DNA from: Chelativorans alearensis
Lineage (GTDB): Bacteria; Pseudomonadota; Alphaproteobacteria; Rhizobiales; Rhizobiaceae
Direction: 5' to 3'
DNA: 64,000 nt
Assembly: GCF_010993735.1 (NCBI RefSeq)
Contig: NZ_WQNI01000001.1
Location: forward strand, 186,001-250,000
Shown here: positions 32,348-42,901 of the stretch, piece after piece
Layout: every line of letters starts with the position of its first letter
Numbering within the stretch: position 1 is the first letter of the stretch
Position numbers and translations under genes: made by a program
Notes under the pieces: generated by a model
The model's database searches: none
Told to the model about the DNA's origin: nothing
Seen by the model: only the letters and a program-made list of their open reading frames with translations

Positions 32348-33011
32348 GAACACCCCGCACAATGACAATGGCGTCGTCGTCATCGGTCTCGGCCGGTTCG
32401 GCAGTGCCGTCGCGCAATCCCTCGTCCACCTCGGCCATGACGTTCTTGCCATCGACGAGGATACGGAGCTGGTGCAGACCTGGGCCGACCGCCTGACCCA
32501 TGTGGTGGAGGCCGACAGCAGCAACGCGGATGCCCTGCGCCGTCTCGGTGTACAGGATTATGCCCGCGCCGTTGTCGGCATAGGCAGCGATATCGAGGCG
32601 AGCGTTCTGACTGTGCTGGCACTCTCCGAACTGGGCGTTTCGGACATCTGGGCGAAGGCGGTGAACCCGCGGCATGGCCGCATCCTGGAGCGCACCGGCG
32701 CACATCATGTCGTCTACCCCGAAGCCGCCATGGGCGAGCGGGTGGCGCATCTCGTCACCGGCAAGATGATCGATTTCATCGAGTTCGACGACGGCTTCGC
32801 CATCGTCAAGACGCGGGCCCCGCGCGAGGCTGTCGGCAAGACGCTCGAAGAGTCCGGCGTCAGAAGCAAGTATGGCGTGACCGTCGTGGGCGTCAAACGG
32901 CCGCGGACGGATTTCACCTATGCGACACCTGAAACCGTGATCGAGCGTGGCGACCTTCTGATCGTGTCGGGCCCAACCAAGCTGGTGGAAAAGTTCGCGG
33001 CGATCGGCTGA
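32340..33011 (+). CDS. KtrA-type K+ uptake regulatory subunit (RCK domain)
   Basis: A 223-residue cytoplasmic gating protein. The Rossmann motif VIGLGRFGSAVA (about 13-24) binds NAD(H) or ATP, with the acidic AIDEDTELV after the second strand, and the C-terminal RCK_C domain spans about 140-220. It assembles as an octameric ring on the membrane subunit encoded just upstream. The start is the TTG at 32340, inside the end of that gene, so translation is coupled. Confidence 0.9.
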   Translation: MAKNTPHNDNGVVVIGLGRFGSAVAQSLVHLGHDVLAIDEDTELVQTWADRLTHVVEADSSNADALRRLGVQDYARAVVGIGSDIEASVLTVLALSELGVSDIWAKAVNPRHGRILERTGAHHVVYPEAAMGERVAHLVTGKMIDFIEFDDGFAIVKTRAPREAVGKTLEESGVRSKYGVTVVGVKRPRTDFTYATPETVIERGDLLIVSGPTKLVEKFAAIG

Positions 33012-33049
33012 CGAGCCACGACCGCGATCAAGCGGCCAGCCGGGTGCGT

Positions 33050-33457
33050 TCAGGGCGCCGCGAAGCCGCTTCCGCGGCGGGCCGCATCGACGCTCCACGC
33101 TCCACCTCCCGCGAAGAAGAAGTAGAGGAAGATGAAGCTGAAGAGGATCGCCGCATCGCCCTGGTTGAGAACCGGATAGAAATTTTGCGGTGCGTGCGCC
33201 ATGAAATAGGCGACCGCCATGTCACCGGACAGTATGAACGCGACGGGCCGGGTGAAGAACCCGATCGCCAAAAGTATGCCGCCGATCACCTCGATCAGGC
33301 CCTGAACCATGAAAAGCCCCGACAGTTGCATCGGCTCGGCCGCGGGGGGAAAATTGAAAAGCTTCTGGGTTCCGTGCTCGAGGAACAGGAGCGCCGACAT
33401 GATCCTCACGATGCTTAACCACTGCGGCGCAAAGGCCGAAATCCTGTCGAAATTCAT
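33050..33457 (-). CDS. DoxX-family membrane protein
   Basis: A 135-residue integral membrane protein with four hydrophobic segments. The N-terminal RIMSALLFLEHGTQKLFNFP and GLFMVQGLIEVIGGILLAIG are the DoxX family pattern. Function is generally uncertain; links to redox or sulfur metabolism are known for some members. The ATG at 33457 has GGGAGGCGAT before it; the open frame runs on upstream without signs of coding. It is convergent with the KtrA-like gene and unconnected to its neighbours. Confidence 0.85.
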   Translation of the reverse strand: MNFDRISAFAPQWLSIVRIMSALLFLEHGTQKLFNFPPAAEPMQLSGLFMVQGLIEVIGGILLAIGFFTRPVAFILSGDMAVAYFMAHAPQNFYPVLNQGDAAILFSFIFLYFFFAGGGAWSVDAARRGSGFAAP

Positions 33458-33717
33458 CGGATCGCCTCCCTTCATGGTCACCGGTGATTTTGGCCGGCAG
33501 GCTGGATCATCGGTGATTTCCGCACATAGCGAGAATGGCATGATGCACAGCGCGGGGCGCAAAACCAATGATGCCCGGTTCACAGTCGCGTGAGAGCGGA
33601 ACGCGCCGCTTCGCATGGACCGAGCGCTCCGGCGGCCGGGAACGCAGGAGGATCCGCAGTTCTGGAGCAGCAACCCGACGCACCGACTGCCTTGCATATG
33701 GGCCGCGGTTTCTGCTA

Positions 33718-33745
33718 TGACACCGGTGTCATGACATCGGTGTCA
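33718..33745. promoter_or_regulatory. Tandem LacI-type operators
   Basis: TGACACCGGTGTCA (33718-33731) is a perfect 14-base palindrome with the central CG typical of LacI-family sites, and TGACATCGGTGTCA (33732-33745) follows immediately with one mismatch. They end nine bases before the LacI-family start codon. Autoregulation and control of the downstream ABC operon are likely. No second copy is seen at 34844-34873. Confidence 0.8.
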
Positions 33746-33754
33746 TAGCATTGC

Positions 33755-34843
33755 ATGCGGGAGGACGGTTTGGCGACCATCTACGACGTTGCCAGGAAGG
33801 CGGGTGTCTCGCCGAAAACGGTCTCTCGCGTCATGAACGGAGATGCGCCGGTCAATACCGAGACCCGCAAGGCCGTCGAGAGCGCAATGGGTGAGCTTGC
33901 CTATGTGCCCTCGCGCGCCGCGCGCACCATGCGGTCCAACAAGACGGGGTTGGTCGGCCTGATCACAGGTGCAATCAGCACCACGCCGTCCTCGCCCGAA
34001 TCCTCGGGCCTGCCGGACCTTTTGATCGTCCAGGGGATTCTGCACGTCCTTACCGAAGCAGGCATCACGCTCCTGATCTCCGACACGGGCGGCGACCCGG
34101 CCAAGGTCGCGGATCTGACCCGCACATTCGCCCAGCATCGCGTCGAGGCGCTCATCTATGTCGCCGACTATCACCGCAAGGTCGACCTGCCGGCGATCGC
34201 GCGGGCCGAGACACTGATCCTCGTGAACTGCTTCGACGATGCGGGAACGCCCTGCGTGCTGCCGGACGACCGCCGCGGCCAGCATGCGCTGGTGGCGCGG
34301 CTGATCGCGGCCGGGCATCGCCGTATCGGCTTCCTCACTCTGCCGGAGGACCTCGTTGCGCAGGGGCTGCGCCTTCAAGGCTACCGCGACGCGCTGGCGG
34401 AGGCGGGTCTCGCATACGATCCGGACCTTGTCGCCGTAGCCGGCCTACACAACAGCGGTCCGCGCGAGGTCACGCTGATCGGCGACGCCATCGCGCGCAT
34501 GATGGCGCTCGACGAGGCGCCGACGGTGCTTTGCTGCGGCAACGACCGGATGGCGCTGCAGGTCTACGGCATATTGCGCAGCCGCGGCGTCGCGGTGCCG
34601 GGAGACATCTCCGTCGCCGGCTTCGACGATTACAAGCTCATATCCGAAACGCTCTACCCGCCGCTGACGACGGCGGTGCTTCCCTATCAGGCCATGGGCG
34701 AGAAGGCGGCGCACATGCTGCTTGAGCGCCTGCGCGCGAACGCGCCCGCAGAGAAAGAGAATGGGCCGTTGCCACTGATAAGCGGTCCGGTTGTCTGGCG
34801 CCAATCGGTCACCGAGCGAAACCCGAGCGCCCAAACGGGATGA
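33755..34843 (+). CDS. LacI-family transcriptional regulator
   Basis: A 362-residue sugar-responsive regulator. The N-terminal HTH reads TIYDVARKAGVSPKTVSRVM with the hinge helix SRAARTMRSN near 55-64; the periplasmic-binding-like effector domain occupies about 68-345, with DEAPTVLCCGNDRMALQVYG and DISVAGFDDYKLI as standard blocks. It lies 30 bases upstream of the sugar-type binding protein and right after two palindromic operators, so it most likely represses the ABC transporter and glycosidase operon until the sugar appears. Confidence 0.93.
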   Translation: MREDGLATIYDVARKAGVSPKTVSRVMNGDAPVNTETRKAVESAMGELAYVPSRAARTMRSNKTGLVGLITGAISTTPSSPESSGLPDLLIVQGILHVLTEAGITLLISDTGGDPAKVADLTRTFAQHRVEALIYVADYHRKVDLPAIARAETLILVNCFDDAGTPCVLPDDRRGQHALVARLIAAGHRRIGFLTLPEDLVAQGLRLQGYRDALAEAGLAYDPDLVAVAGLHNSGPREVTLIGDAIARMMALDEAPTVLCCGNDRMALQVYGILRSRGVAVPGDISVAGFDDYKLISETLYPPLTTAVLPYQAMGEKAAHMLLERLRANAPAEKENGPLPLISGPVVWRQSVTERNPSAQTG

Positions 34844-34873
34844 AAGATCCCTGTCATGGAGGAGGAAATACCT

Positions 34874-36139
34874 ATGAGAAAGACATCATTGTTTGCCGCG
34901 GCCCTTCTGGCGTCGGCCGTGCTGCCACATACGGCGCATGCGCAGACCGAACTCAGCATGTGGTACCACGGTGCCGGCAACGAAGTTGAATCGAAGCTGA
35001 TCAACAAGATCGTCTCGGACTTCAACGAAAGCCAGTCCGACTGGAAGGTGGTGATCGAGAGCTTTCCGCAGAGCTCCTATAACGATTCCGTCGTGGCAGC
35101 CGCGCTTGCCGGGAACCTGCCCGACATCATCGACGTAGACGGACCGGTGATGCCCAACTGGGCGTGGTCGGGCTACATGCAGCCGCTGCCGATCGAGGAA
35201 AGCGTCATCGAGAACTTCCTGCCGGGCGCGATCGGCCGCTGGGACGGCAAGGTCTACTCCGTCGGCCTGTGGGACGCGGCCGTTGCGCTCTATGCCCGCG
35301 AATCGACGCTCGAGGAGCTTGGCCTGCGCCGCCCGACGCTCGAGGAGCCATGGACGGGCGAGGAATTCATGGCGGCTCTCAAGGCAGCCAAGGACAGCGG
35401 CAATTACAAATTCGCTCTGGACCTCGGCATGAACGACCAGGGCGAGTGGTATCCCTATGCCTTTGCCCCTTTCCTCTGGTCCCATGGCGGCGGCATCGTC
35501 GACCGCGATACCTACCAGACCGCCGAGGGCGTGCTGAACGGCGAGGCGGCCATCGAATTTGGCGAGTGGTGGCAGTCGCTCTTCGAGGAAGGCTATGCGC
35601 CGGGAACCAGCGAGGCCCCCGCCGATCAGGAGCGCGGCTTCATCGAGGGTGACTTCGCCTTCCAGTGGAACGGCAACTGGCGCGCCGTGGCCACGCTCGA
35701 GGAGGTGGACGACGTGGTCTTCCTGCCCGCGCCCGACTTCGGCGAGGGCAATTATATCGGCGGCGGCTCCTGGCAGTTCGGGATATCGGCCAGCTCGGAC
35801 AATCCGGAAGGCGCTGCCGCTTTCATCGAGTTCGCGCTGCAGGACAAGTACCTCGCGGCCTTCTCCGATGCGATCGGACTTATCCCCTCGACGCCCGGCG
35901 CGGCGGCGATGACCAAGAACTACGCCGAGGGCGGTCCGCTCGAGGCCTTCTTCGCCCTTTCCGAGCAGCAGGCGCGGCTGCGCCCGGTGACGCCAGGCTA
36001 TGTCGTCCAGTCCAAGGTCTTCACCAAGGCTCTGGCCGATATTGCGAACGGCGCCGACGTCGGCGACACGCTGGATGCCGCCGTCGACGAGATCGATGCC
36101 GACATCAAGCGCAACCAGGGCTACGGCCACGAAGGCTGA
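34874..36139 (+). CDS. ABC transporter sugar-binding protein
   Basis: A 421-residue extracellular solute-binding protein family 1 receptor with signal peptide (MRKTSLFAAALLASA, cleavage after AHAQTE). The mature start TELSMWYHGAGNEVESKLIN and the later GGGSWQFGISASSDNPEGAA match oligosaccharide receptors. The start ATG at 34874 has GGAGGAAATAC upstream. It is first in an operon with two permeases, a GH32-like hydrolase and an ATPase. The ligand is probably a small oligosaccharide or sucrose-like sugar, judged only from the hydrolase. Confidence 0.9.
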   Translation: MRKTSLFAAALLASAVLPHTAHAQTELSMWYHGAGNEVESKLINKIVSDFNESQSDWKVVIESFPQSSYNDSVVAAALAGNLPDIIDVDGPVMPNWAWSGYMQPLPIEESVIENFLPGAIGRWDGKVYSVGLWDAAVALYARESTLEELGLRRPTLEEPWTGEEFMAALKAAKDSGNYKFALDLGMNDQGEWYPYAFAPFLWSHGGGIVDRDTYQTAEGVLNGEAAIEFGEWWQSLFEEGYAPGTSEAPADQERGFIEGDFAFQWNGNWRAVATLEEVDDVVFLPAPDFGEGNYIGGGSWQFGISASSDNPEGAAAFIEFALQDKYLAAFSDAIGLIPSTPGAAAMTKNYAEGGPLEAFFALSEQQARLRPVTPGYVVQSKVFTKALADIANGADVGDTLDAAVDEIDADIKRNQGYGHEG

Positions 36140-36148
36140 ACCAGGCGC

Positions 36149-36172
36149 GGCTCCCGGCGCGTGCCGGGAGCC
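36149..36172 (+). terminator. Attenuator-type hairpin after the sugar-binding protein gene
   Basis: GGCTCCCGGC (36149-36158) and GCCGGGAGCC (36163-36172) form a perfect ten-base stem with a GCGT tetraloop, between the binding-protein stop and the first permease. Such hairpins commonly protect the receptor mRNA and lower permease expression. Confidence 0.7.
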
Positions 36173-36201
36173 ATCTGCCGCGGAACTAGCGGAGGCGGAC
36201 C

Positions 36202-37272
36202 GTGGGATCGAAACTGACGCAATCCAACAGGGCGGGGTGGGCCTTCGCGCTGCCGGGTTTCGGCCTCATCGCGCTCTTCATCATCGTGCCCTTCTTCTTC
36301 GCGTTCGCCCTTTCGCTGACCGATCAAAGGCTCATCTCGCCGAACCCGACCCAGTATGTCGGTCTCGAGAACTACCGCAACCTGCTCGGCCTTGCGGTCG
36401 TCACGCTGGAGCCGGAACGCGACGAGAGCGGCGAGATCGTCCGCGACGAGGACGGCGCCCTGCAATATCCGAGGGTTCGTTCCATCACCCGCAGCGACGA
36501 ATACAGCCAATATGCCGGCATGCGCGAATGGTTCCGCTGGCAGTCGGGCGACAATGCGCGGGTGGTGGTGGCAAGCGACGTCATCTTCATGAAGGCGCTC
36601 GTCAACACGCTCACCTTCGTCATTGTCGTCGCCCCCGTCCAGGGCGGGCTGGCGCTCGTTTTGGCATTACTGATCAACCAGAGGCTGCGCGGCATCAACG
36701 TGTTCCGCACGGTCTTCTTCATGCCCGTCGTCGTCTCCATCGTCGTCGTCTCGCTTCTGTGGCGCTTCATCTACGACGGCAATGACGGCCTGTTGAACAA
36801 CCTGCTCTCGGGCCTCACCTTCGGCCTCTTCGAACCGGTGGACTGGCTCGGCAACACCGATACCGCACTCGGGTCGATCATCGCCATGTCGATCTGGCAG
36901 GCCGTCGGCTTTCACATGGTGATTTGGCTCGCCGGGCTGCAGACGATCTCGCCGACGCTCTACGAGGCTGCGGCCATCGAGGGCGCCTCGAAGTGGCAGA
37001 CCTTCCGGTATGTCACCTGGCCCGGGCTGCGCAATACCGCCGTTCTGGTGCTGATCGTCATCACCATGCAGTCATTCGCGCTGTTCGCGCAGATCGACGT
37101 GATGACCAACGGCGGGCCGCTCGACAGCACGCAGACGCTGGTATTCCAGGCCGTCGAACGCGGCTACGGCAAGCAGGACATTTCCGGCGGATCGACGATC
37201 TCGGTGATCCTCTTCCTGCTCGTCCTGACCATCTCCCTCATCCAGCGCTACCTGACGCGGGAGCGGACCTGA
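36202..37272 (+). CDS. ABC transporter permease, MalF type
   Basis: A 356-residue inner-membrane protein with about six to seven hydrophobic segments. The cytoplasmic coupling loop reads YEAAAIEGASKWQTFRYVTW, a good EAA motif. A larger than usual loop after the first segment (about 60-125) is highly charged (ERDESGEIVRDEDGA). The start is the GTG at 36202 with GGAGGCGG before it. Its stop shares one base with the next permease start. Confidence 0.92.
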   Translation: MGSKLTQSNRAGWAFALPGFGLIALFIIVPFFFAFALSLTDQRLISPNPTQYVGLENYRNLLGLAVVTLEPERDESGEIVRDEDGALQYPRVRSITRSDEYSQYAGMREWFRWQSGDNARVVVASDVIFMKALVNTLTFVIVVAPVQGGLALVLALLINQRLRGINVFRTVFFMPVVVSIVVVSLLWRFIYDGNDGLLNNLLSGLTFGLFEPVDWLGNTDTALGSIIAMSIWQAVGFHMVIWLAGLQTISPTLYEAAAIEGASKWQTFRYVTWPGLRNTAVLVLIVITMQSFALFAQIDVMTNGGPLDSTQTLVFQAVERGYGKQDISGGSTISVILFLLVLTISLIQRYLTRERT

Positions 37273-38153
37273 TGGCCACGATCTCCCGAGATAATCGCGG
37301 CCTGCGGCTCGCCGTGCGCTATCTGGTGCTGGTGCTCGTCGCGCTGGTGTTCGCCTTCCCGCTCGTCTTCATGATCGTCTCCTCCCTGAAGCCGACGGCA
37401 CAGCTCCTCAGCGACACATCTTCGCTGCGCGCCTTCCTTCCCGTCGGCGACATCAGCCTGAGCAACTATACGGCCGCCTTTCAGCGCGCGCCAATCGGGC
37501 GCTTCGTGCTCAATTCCGTCTTCGTCACCGTCGTCACGGTGACCGCCTCCCTCTTCCTCTGCTCGCTCGCGGCCTTTTCCTTCACCTATCTGAAATGGCG
37601 CGGCAACGGCCTGCTTCTGTCGATCGCGCTTGCCACGCTCATCGTCCCGTTCGAGACCATCGCCATACCGCTCCTCCTGTTCGTCTCGCGGCTGCCGTGG
37701 CTCGGCCTCGACGGCATCGAGTATGGCTGGCTCAACACCTACCGGGTGCAGATCATCCCCTGGATCGCCGACGCGCTGACGATTTTCCTTTTCGTGCAGT
37801 ATTTCAAGGACCTGCCCCGCGAGCTCATCGAGGCGGCGCGCGCGGAAGGCGCGTCGTGGTGGCAGATCTATCGAAGGGTGGTGATGCCGCTGTCCGGCCC
37901 GGTGCTGGCGACGGCCGCCATCTTGAAATCGCTGAAGATGTACAACGAGCAATATCTGTGGCCGCTGATCGTCGTGCAGGACGAGGCCCACCGGCCGATC
38001 ATGGTCGGGCTCGGCTACTTCTTCCAGCTCAACGTTGCCTGGGGGGAGGTGATGGCCTACCTGTCGGTCATCACCCTTCCCGTCCTTGCCTTCTATCTCG
38101 TCCTGCAACGCGCCTTCATCGCCTCGATCGCATCGACCGGCGTGAAAGGCTGA
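37272..38153 (+). CDS. ABC transporter permease, MalG type
   Basis: A 293-residue permease with six hydrophobic segments and the EAA loop ELIEAARAEGASWWQIYRRV. It forms the channel with the MalF-type partner just upstream, overlapping by one base (TGATG). It is followed by the GH32-like gene after 20 bases, placing that enzyme in the transport operon. Confidence 0.93.
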   Translation: MATISRDNRGLRLAVRYLVLVLVALVFAFPLVFMIVSSLKPTAQLLSDTSSLRAFLPVGDISLSNYTAAFQRAPIGRFVLNSVFVTVVTVTASLFLCSLAAFSFTYLKWRGNGLLLSIALATLIVPFETIAIPLLLFVSRLPWLGLDGIEYGWLNTYRVQIIPWIADALTIFLFVQYFKDLPRELIEAARAEGASWWQIYRRVVMPLSGPVLATAAILKSLKMYNEQYLWPLIVVQDEAHRPIMVGLGYFFQLNVAWGEVMAYLSVITLPVLAFYLVLQRAFIASIASTGVKG

Positions 38154-38173
38154 AAAAGGAAAAGCTGAAAAAT

Positions 38174-39169
38174 ATGGTTCTGGCGCTCGACGACAAATGG
38201 ATCTGGGACAGCTGGTACGTCCGCGACGGCGACCTCTGGCACGCATTCTTCCTGCAGGCCGACAAGGCGCTGGTGGACCCGGACCTGCGCCACTGGAACG
38301 TCAGCCAGGGCCACGCGACGAGCCGCGATCTCGTTAACTGGATGCATCTTGGCACCTGTTTCTTGCCTGCGCCGGGCCCCGCCTGGGACGACTATACGAC
38401 ATGGACCGGGTCGGTCGTGCGCGACGACGAGGGCCTGTGGCACCTGTTCTACACCGGCGCCAGCCATGCAGAGGACGGGCTGATCCAGCGCATCGGCCAT
38501 GCGACTTCCACCGATCTTCATTCCTGGAAGCGCGTCGGGCCCGATCCTTGCCTCGATCTCGTCGGAGAGGCGGCGAAGGCCTACGAGGCGGACCACGCGC
38601 GCGGCTTCTGGCACGACCGCGCCATGCGCGACCCGTGGGTCATGCGCGATCCTGCGGGCGACGGCTGGCTGATGTATTTCACGGCCCGCGCGGCCGGCAT
38701 CGCGGAGCCGAACGGCGGCGGCGCCATCGGCTTCGCAACATCCCCCGACCTCCATCGCTGGACCTTGCAGGAACCCGTTTTCGTCGGCGGCTTCGGCCAG
38801 CTGGAGGTGCCGCAGGTCTTCGAGAAGAACGGCCGCTGGTACTGCCTCTTCTGCACCGCGGCCGAGCACTTCTCCAGGGATCAGGCCGAGGCGGTGCCCG
38901 GCGGGCCGGTTACCGGTACCCATTATCTGGTCGCCGACGATCCCCGCGGGCCGTGGCAGGTGGCGCCGGGACCTTTTCTCGACGGTGCCCTGCCGTGCCG
39001 GCGCTATGCCGCGCGCATTGTCGAGACCGGCGAGGGCATGGCGATCATGGGTTTCGCAGACCGACCGGACGGCCGCGGCTTCGCCGGCCATATCATGGAC
39101 CCGGAGCCCGTCGTCATCGATGAAAATGGCGCGCTGAAGGTCGTCACCAAGACGGCCCTGGCCGTATGA
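38174..39169 (+). CDS. GH32-like five-bladed beta-propeller glycoside hydrolase
   Basis: A 331-residue protein with the three acidic active-site motifs of the GH32/GH68 (clan J) fold in modified form: nucleophile Asp in KWIWDSWYVRDG, the RDP triad in MRDPWVMRD, and a Glu in QLEVPQVFEKNG in place of the ECP motif. It is shorter than invertases (about 450-500) because the C-terminal beta-sandwich is missing. No signal peptide is seen, so it acts on sugar delivered by the surrounding ABC transporter. A beta-fructosidase-like role is possible, but the changed motifs leave the substrate open. It starts at the ATG at 38174, after AAGGAAAAGC. Confidence 0.78.
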   Translation: MVLALDDKWIWDSWYVRDGDLWHAFFLQADKALVDPDLRHWNVSQGHATSRDLVNWMHLGTCFLPAPGPAWDDYTTWTGSVVRDDEGLWHLFYTGASHAEDGLIQRIGHATSTDLHSWKRVGPDPCLDLVGEAAKAYEADHARGFWHDRAMRDPWVMRDPAGDGWLMYFTARAAGIAEPNGGGAIGFATSPDLHRWTLQEPVFVGGFGQLEVPQVFEKNGRWYCLFCTAAEHFSRDQAEAVPGGPVTGTHYLVADDPRGPWQVAPGPFLDGALPCRRYAARIVETGEGMAIMGFADRPDGRGFAGHIMDPEPVVIDENGALKVVTKTALAV

Positions 39170-39179
39170 GGAGGAAGCC

Positions 39180-40250
<1,071 letters not shown>

Positions 40251-40269
40251 GACGACCGATCCCGGCAGC

Positions 40270-41079
40270 CTAGAATCGATTGATGGCGCCGGCCGCTTCC
40301 CCCGCAAGCGGCGCGAAGCGTCGGCAGAAGGTCTCTTCATCCCATTCGCTGAGGGAGCCGGCGATGTGGATTGCACCAAGCGGCGTGCCGTCGGGCGAAA
40401 GGATTGCCGTGGCGATGGCAATCTCTCCCTGCAGAATTTCTTCCAGCGCGAGCGCGTAGCCGTTTTCGCGCGCCTCGCGCACTTTGGCGCGAATCTGATC
40501 GGGGTCGGTGATCGTTCTCGGCGTGATCTCGCGGCGATCGGAACGCGTGATGATGTCGTCCACTTCGGCGTCGCTCATATGCGCCATGACGGCACGGCCA
40601 CCGGAGGTACAGTAAATCGGCACGCTTTGCCCAACCAGGGTTGCGAAGAAGGTCTCGCGTTTGCTTTGCAGGCGGGCGGCATAAACGAGGCGCAGATCGT
40701 CGCGCAGGCTCAAATCCACACGCTCGCGGGCATTGCGCCTCAGTTCCAGCAACACGGGCGAGGCCCGCGCAACCAACGGATTGAGGCGCAGGTAATCGCG
40801 TGCGTGATCGAGGATGCGTATGCCGGGCACATAGCCTCGGTCGTCTGCATCGCGCTCTATATAGCCGAGTTGCTTCAGCGTATGGACGACACGTTGCGCC
40901 GCGCTCTTGCCCACGCCGGCGGCGGCGCCGATCTCATTCAGCGTCAGCGGTTTTCCCGATTCATGGAAAACCGAGAGCACCTGCAAGGCGCGGGCGATCG
41001 CCTGGACAAAAAGCGGATCATCCTTTTCGACACGGGTGGTGGGGCGCACGCCGTATTCGGCCCTTTGGACATAGCGCAA
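40270..41079 (-). CDS. IclR-family transcriptional regulator
   Basis: A roughly 269-residue regulator. The HTH is at about 25-75 (ARALQVLSVFHESGKPLT, AAAGVGKSAAQRVVHTLKQ) and the effector domain at about 90-265, with QSVPIYCTSGGRAVMAHMS. I favour the TTG at 41079, six bases after GGAGG (MRYVQRAEYGVRP); an ATG at 41154 would add 25 residues over a palindromic operator. It is divergent from the M81 peptidase and oligopeptide transporter genes and probably controls them. Confidence 0.85.
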   Translation of the reverse strand: MRYVQRAEYGVRPTTRVEKDDPLFVQAIARALQVLSVFHESGKPLTLNEIGAAAGVGKSAAQRVVHTLKQLGYIERDADDRGYVPGIRILDHARDYLRLNPLVARASPVLLELRRNARERVDLSLRDDLRLVYAARLQSKRETFFATLVGQSVPIYCTSGGRAVMAHMSDAEVDDIITRSDRREITPRTITDPDQIRAKVREARENGYALALEEILQGEIAIATAILSPDGTPLGAIHIAGSLSEWDEETFCRRFAPLAGEAAGAINRF

Positions 41080-41136
41080 GCATGACCTCCCAAAATTCGT
41101 TTGACTTCCTGTCCGCCGCACATTTATCGTAAACAT

Positions 41137-41150
41137 AATACGAAAGTATT
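41137..41150. promoter_or_regulatory. Candidate IclR operator
   Basis: AATAC-GAAA-GTATT is an inverted repeat in the AT-rich divergent region between the IclR gene (start 41079) and the M81 peptidase gene (41287). A site here would let the regulator act on both promoters. Confidence 0.5.
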
Positions 41151-41286
41151 GCACAGCGATACTTCATGTCTGTCCCTATCACGCGGCTTTCGGGGCGTCG
41201 ACCCGAAAAGGTGTTCGCAAAGAAGCGGAAGCGGTTCGAGTGCCACAGCGCATGTCTGTCAGCGTCCGTCCGGTTGGGGGTGCATC

Positions 41287-42816
41287 ATGAGCAAGCGGGT
41301 GGCGCTGGCCGGTTTCCTGCATGAGACGAACACCTTCGCTCCGTCCAGAGCGACCTATGCGCATTTCGAGCAAGGTGGCGGCTATCTGCCGATGTCGCGG
41401 GGAGCGGAGATTCCCGAACGCTGCCGCGGCGTGAATCTGGGCATTTCCGGTGCCGTTGCGCATGCCGAAGAAGCAGGCTGGGAATTGGTCCCGGTATTGT
41501 GGACAGGGGCCATTCCCTCCGCCCATGTGACGCGCGATGCCTATGAAAGGATTGCCGCGGAGATTGTCGACGGCATTGCAAGGGCAGGGCGCCTCGATGG
41601 CGTGTGCCTTGACCTGCACGGCGCGATGGTGGCCGAGCATCTGGACGATGGGGAGGGCGAATTGATCGCCCGCATACGCAGGGTCGTAGGGCCTGGCGTG
41701 CCGATCGCCGTCAGCCTCGATCTGCACGGCAACACGACGAGGCGGATGGTCGAGGAGGCCGATCTCCTGGTCGCGTTCCGCACCTATCCGCATGTGGATA
41801 TGGCGCAGACCGGCCGTCGTGCCGCCGAAGGGCTCGACAAACTGATGGCGCGCGGCCGGCCTTTCGCCAAGGCATTCCGGCGGCTCCCCTATCTGACCTC
41901 CATTCCTTGGCAGTGCACGCTTATAGAGCCGGCAAGGAGCCTCTATGCCGAGGTGGCGGCGCTGGAGAGGGATGGTGTCGCCAGCGTCTCCTACTGGATG
42001 GGTTTCCCCGCCGCCGACATCGAAGAATGCGGTCAGACGGTACTTGCCCACGGGGAGACGCAGGACGCGGCGGATCGCGCCGCCGATCACCTCTATGAGC
42101 GTATTCTGGCAAGCGAACATGCCTTCGCCGGCCGGGCCTACGAGCCGGACGAAGGCGTACGCGAGGCCATGCGCATCGCCGCAGGCGCAGGCCGACCCGT
42201 GGTGATCGCCGACACGCAGGACAATCCCGGCGCCGGCGGCGATTCCGATACGACCGGAATGCTGCGCGCGCTGCTGAGAAATGGCGCAAGAAAAGCGGCG
42301 CTCGGCATGATGGTGGATCCGGATGCAGCCCGCGCAGCGCACGCGGCGGGGGAGGGGGCCACGATATCCATTGCGCTCGGCGGGCGATCGGGCGTTCCAG
42401 GCGATGCGCCGTTGGAGGCGACGTTCCGCGTCGAGAAACTGTCGAACGGCGATCTGCACGCCACTGGGCCGTATTACGGCGGCACGCGCATGAATGTCGG
42501 CCCATCCGCGTGCCTTTCCATCGACGGAGTGAAGGTGGTGGTCGCCTCGCACAAGGCGCAGATGGCGGACCTTGCGATGTACCGCTTTGTCGGCATCGAG
42601 CCCACGGAGATGGCCATCCTCGTCAACAAGAGCTCGGTCCATTTCCGCGCCGATTTCGAGCCTATCGCCGAGACGGTACTGGTCTGCGCGGCGCCCGGCC
42701 CGATGCCGCTCGATCCGGCCGACCTGCCATGGACCAGGTTGGCCGACGGTATGCGCCTTTCGCCCAAGGGGCCGATCTTCCGCCGCGTCGACGGACGCGA
42801 AAAGAAGGAGGCCTGA
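41287..42816 (+). CDS. M81 family metallopeptidase (MlrC-like)
   Basis: A 509-residue cytoplasmic zinc enzyme of the family that includes microcystinase MlrC. Conserved blocks are FLHETNTFAP (about 10-19), CLDLHGAM (107-114), SLDLHGN (143-149), RTYPHVDMAQTG (165-176) and ADTQDNPGAGGDSDTT. The start ATG at 41287 is the natural one. The next genes make an oligopeptide-type ABC transporter and an M20 peptidase, pointing to uptake and breakdown of a peptide or amide. Many rhizobial M81 proteins sit beside such transporters; the real substrates are mostly unknown, and microcystin itself is unlikely. Confidence 0.88.
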   Translation: MSKRVALAGFLHETNTFAPSRATYAHFEQGGGYLPMSRGAEIPERCRGVNLGISGAVAHAEEAGWELVPVLWTGAIPSAHVTRDAYERIAAEIVDGIARAGRLDGVCLDLHGAMVAEHLDDGEGELIARIRRVVGPGVPIAVSLDLHGNTTRRMVEEADLLVAFRTYPHVDMAQTGRRAAEGLDKLMARGRPFAKAFRRLPYLTSIPWQCTLIEPARSLYAEVAALERDGVASVSYWMGFPAADIEECGQTVLAHGETQDAADRAADHLYERILASEHAFAGRAYEPDEGVREAMRIAAGAGRPVVIADTQDNPGAGGDSDTTGMLRALLRNGARKAALGMMVDPDAARAAHAAGEGATISIALGGRSGVPGDAPLEATFRVEKLSNGDLHATGPYYGGTRMNVGPSACLSIDGVKVVVASHKAQMADLAMYRFVGIEPTEMAILVNKSSVHFRADFEPIAETVLVCAAPGPMPLDPADLPWTRLADGMRLSPKGPIFRRVDGREKKEA

Positions 42817-42901
42817 ACGCATCCAACGCGGCAGGAGAACCGCGCCAGACATCATGCCACCGAACGCAGAGCATTCACATCCAACAACAAGAGGGAACAC
42901 A

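Noticed and set aside
41287-42816. True microcystinase
   Set aside because: The M81 fold is clear, but no mlrA, mlrB or mlrD-like partner is present and most family members act on other substrates.
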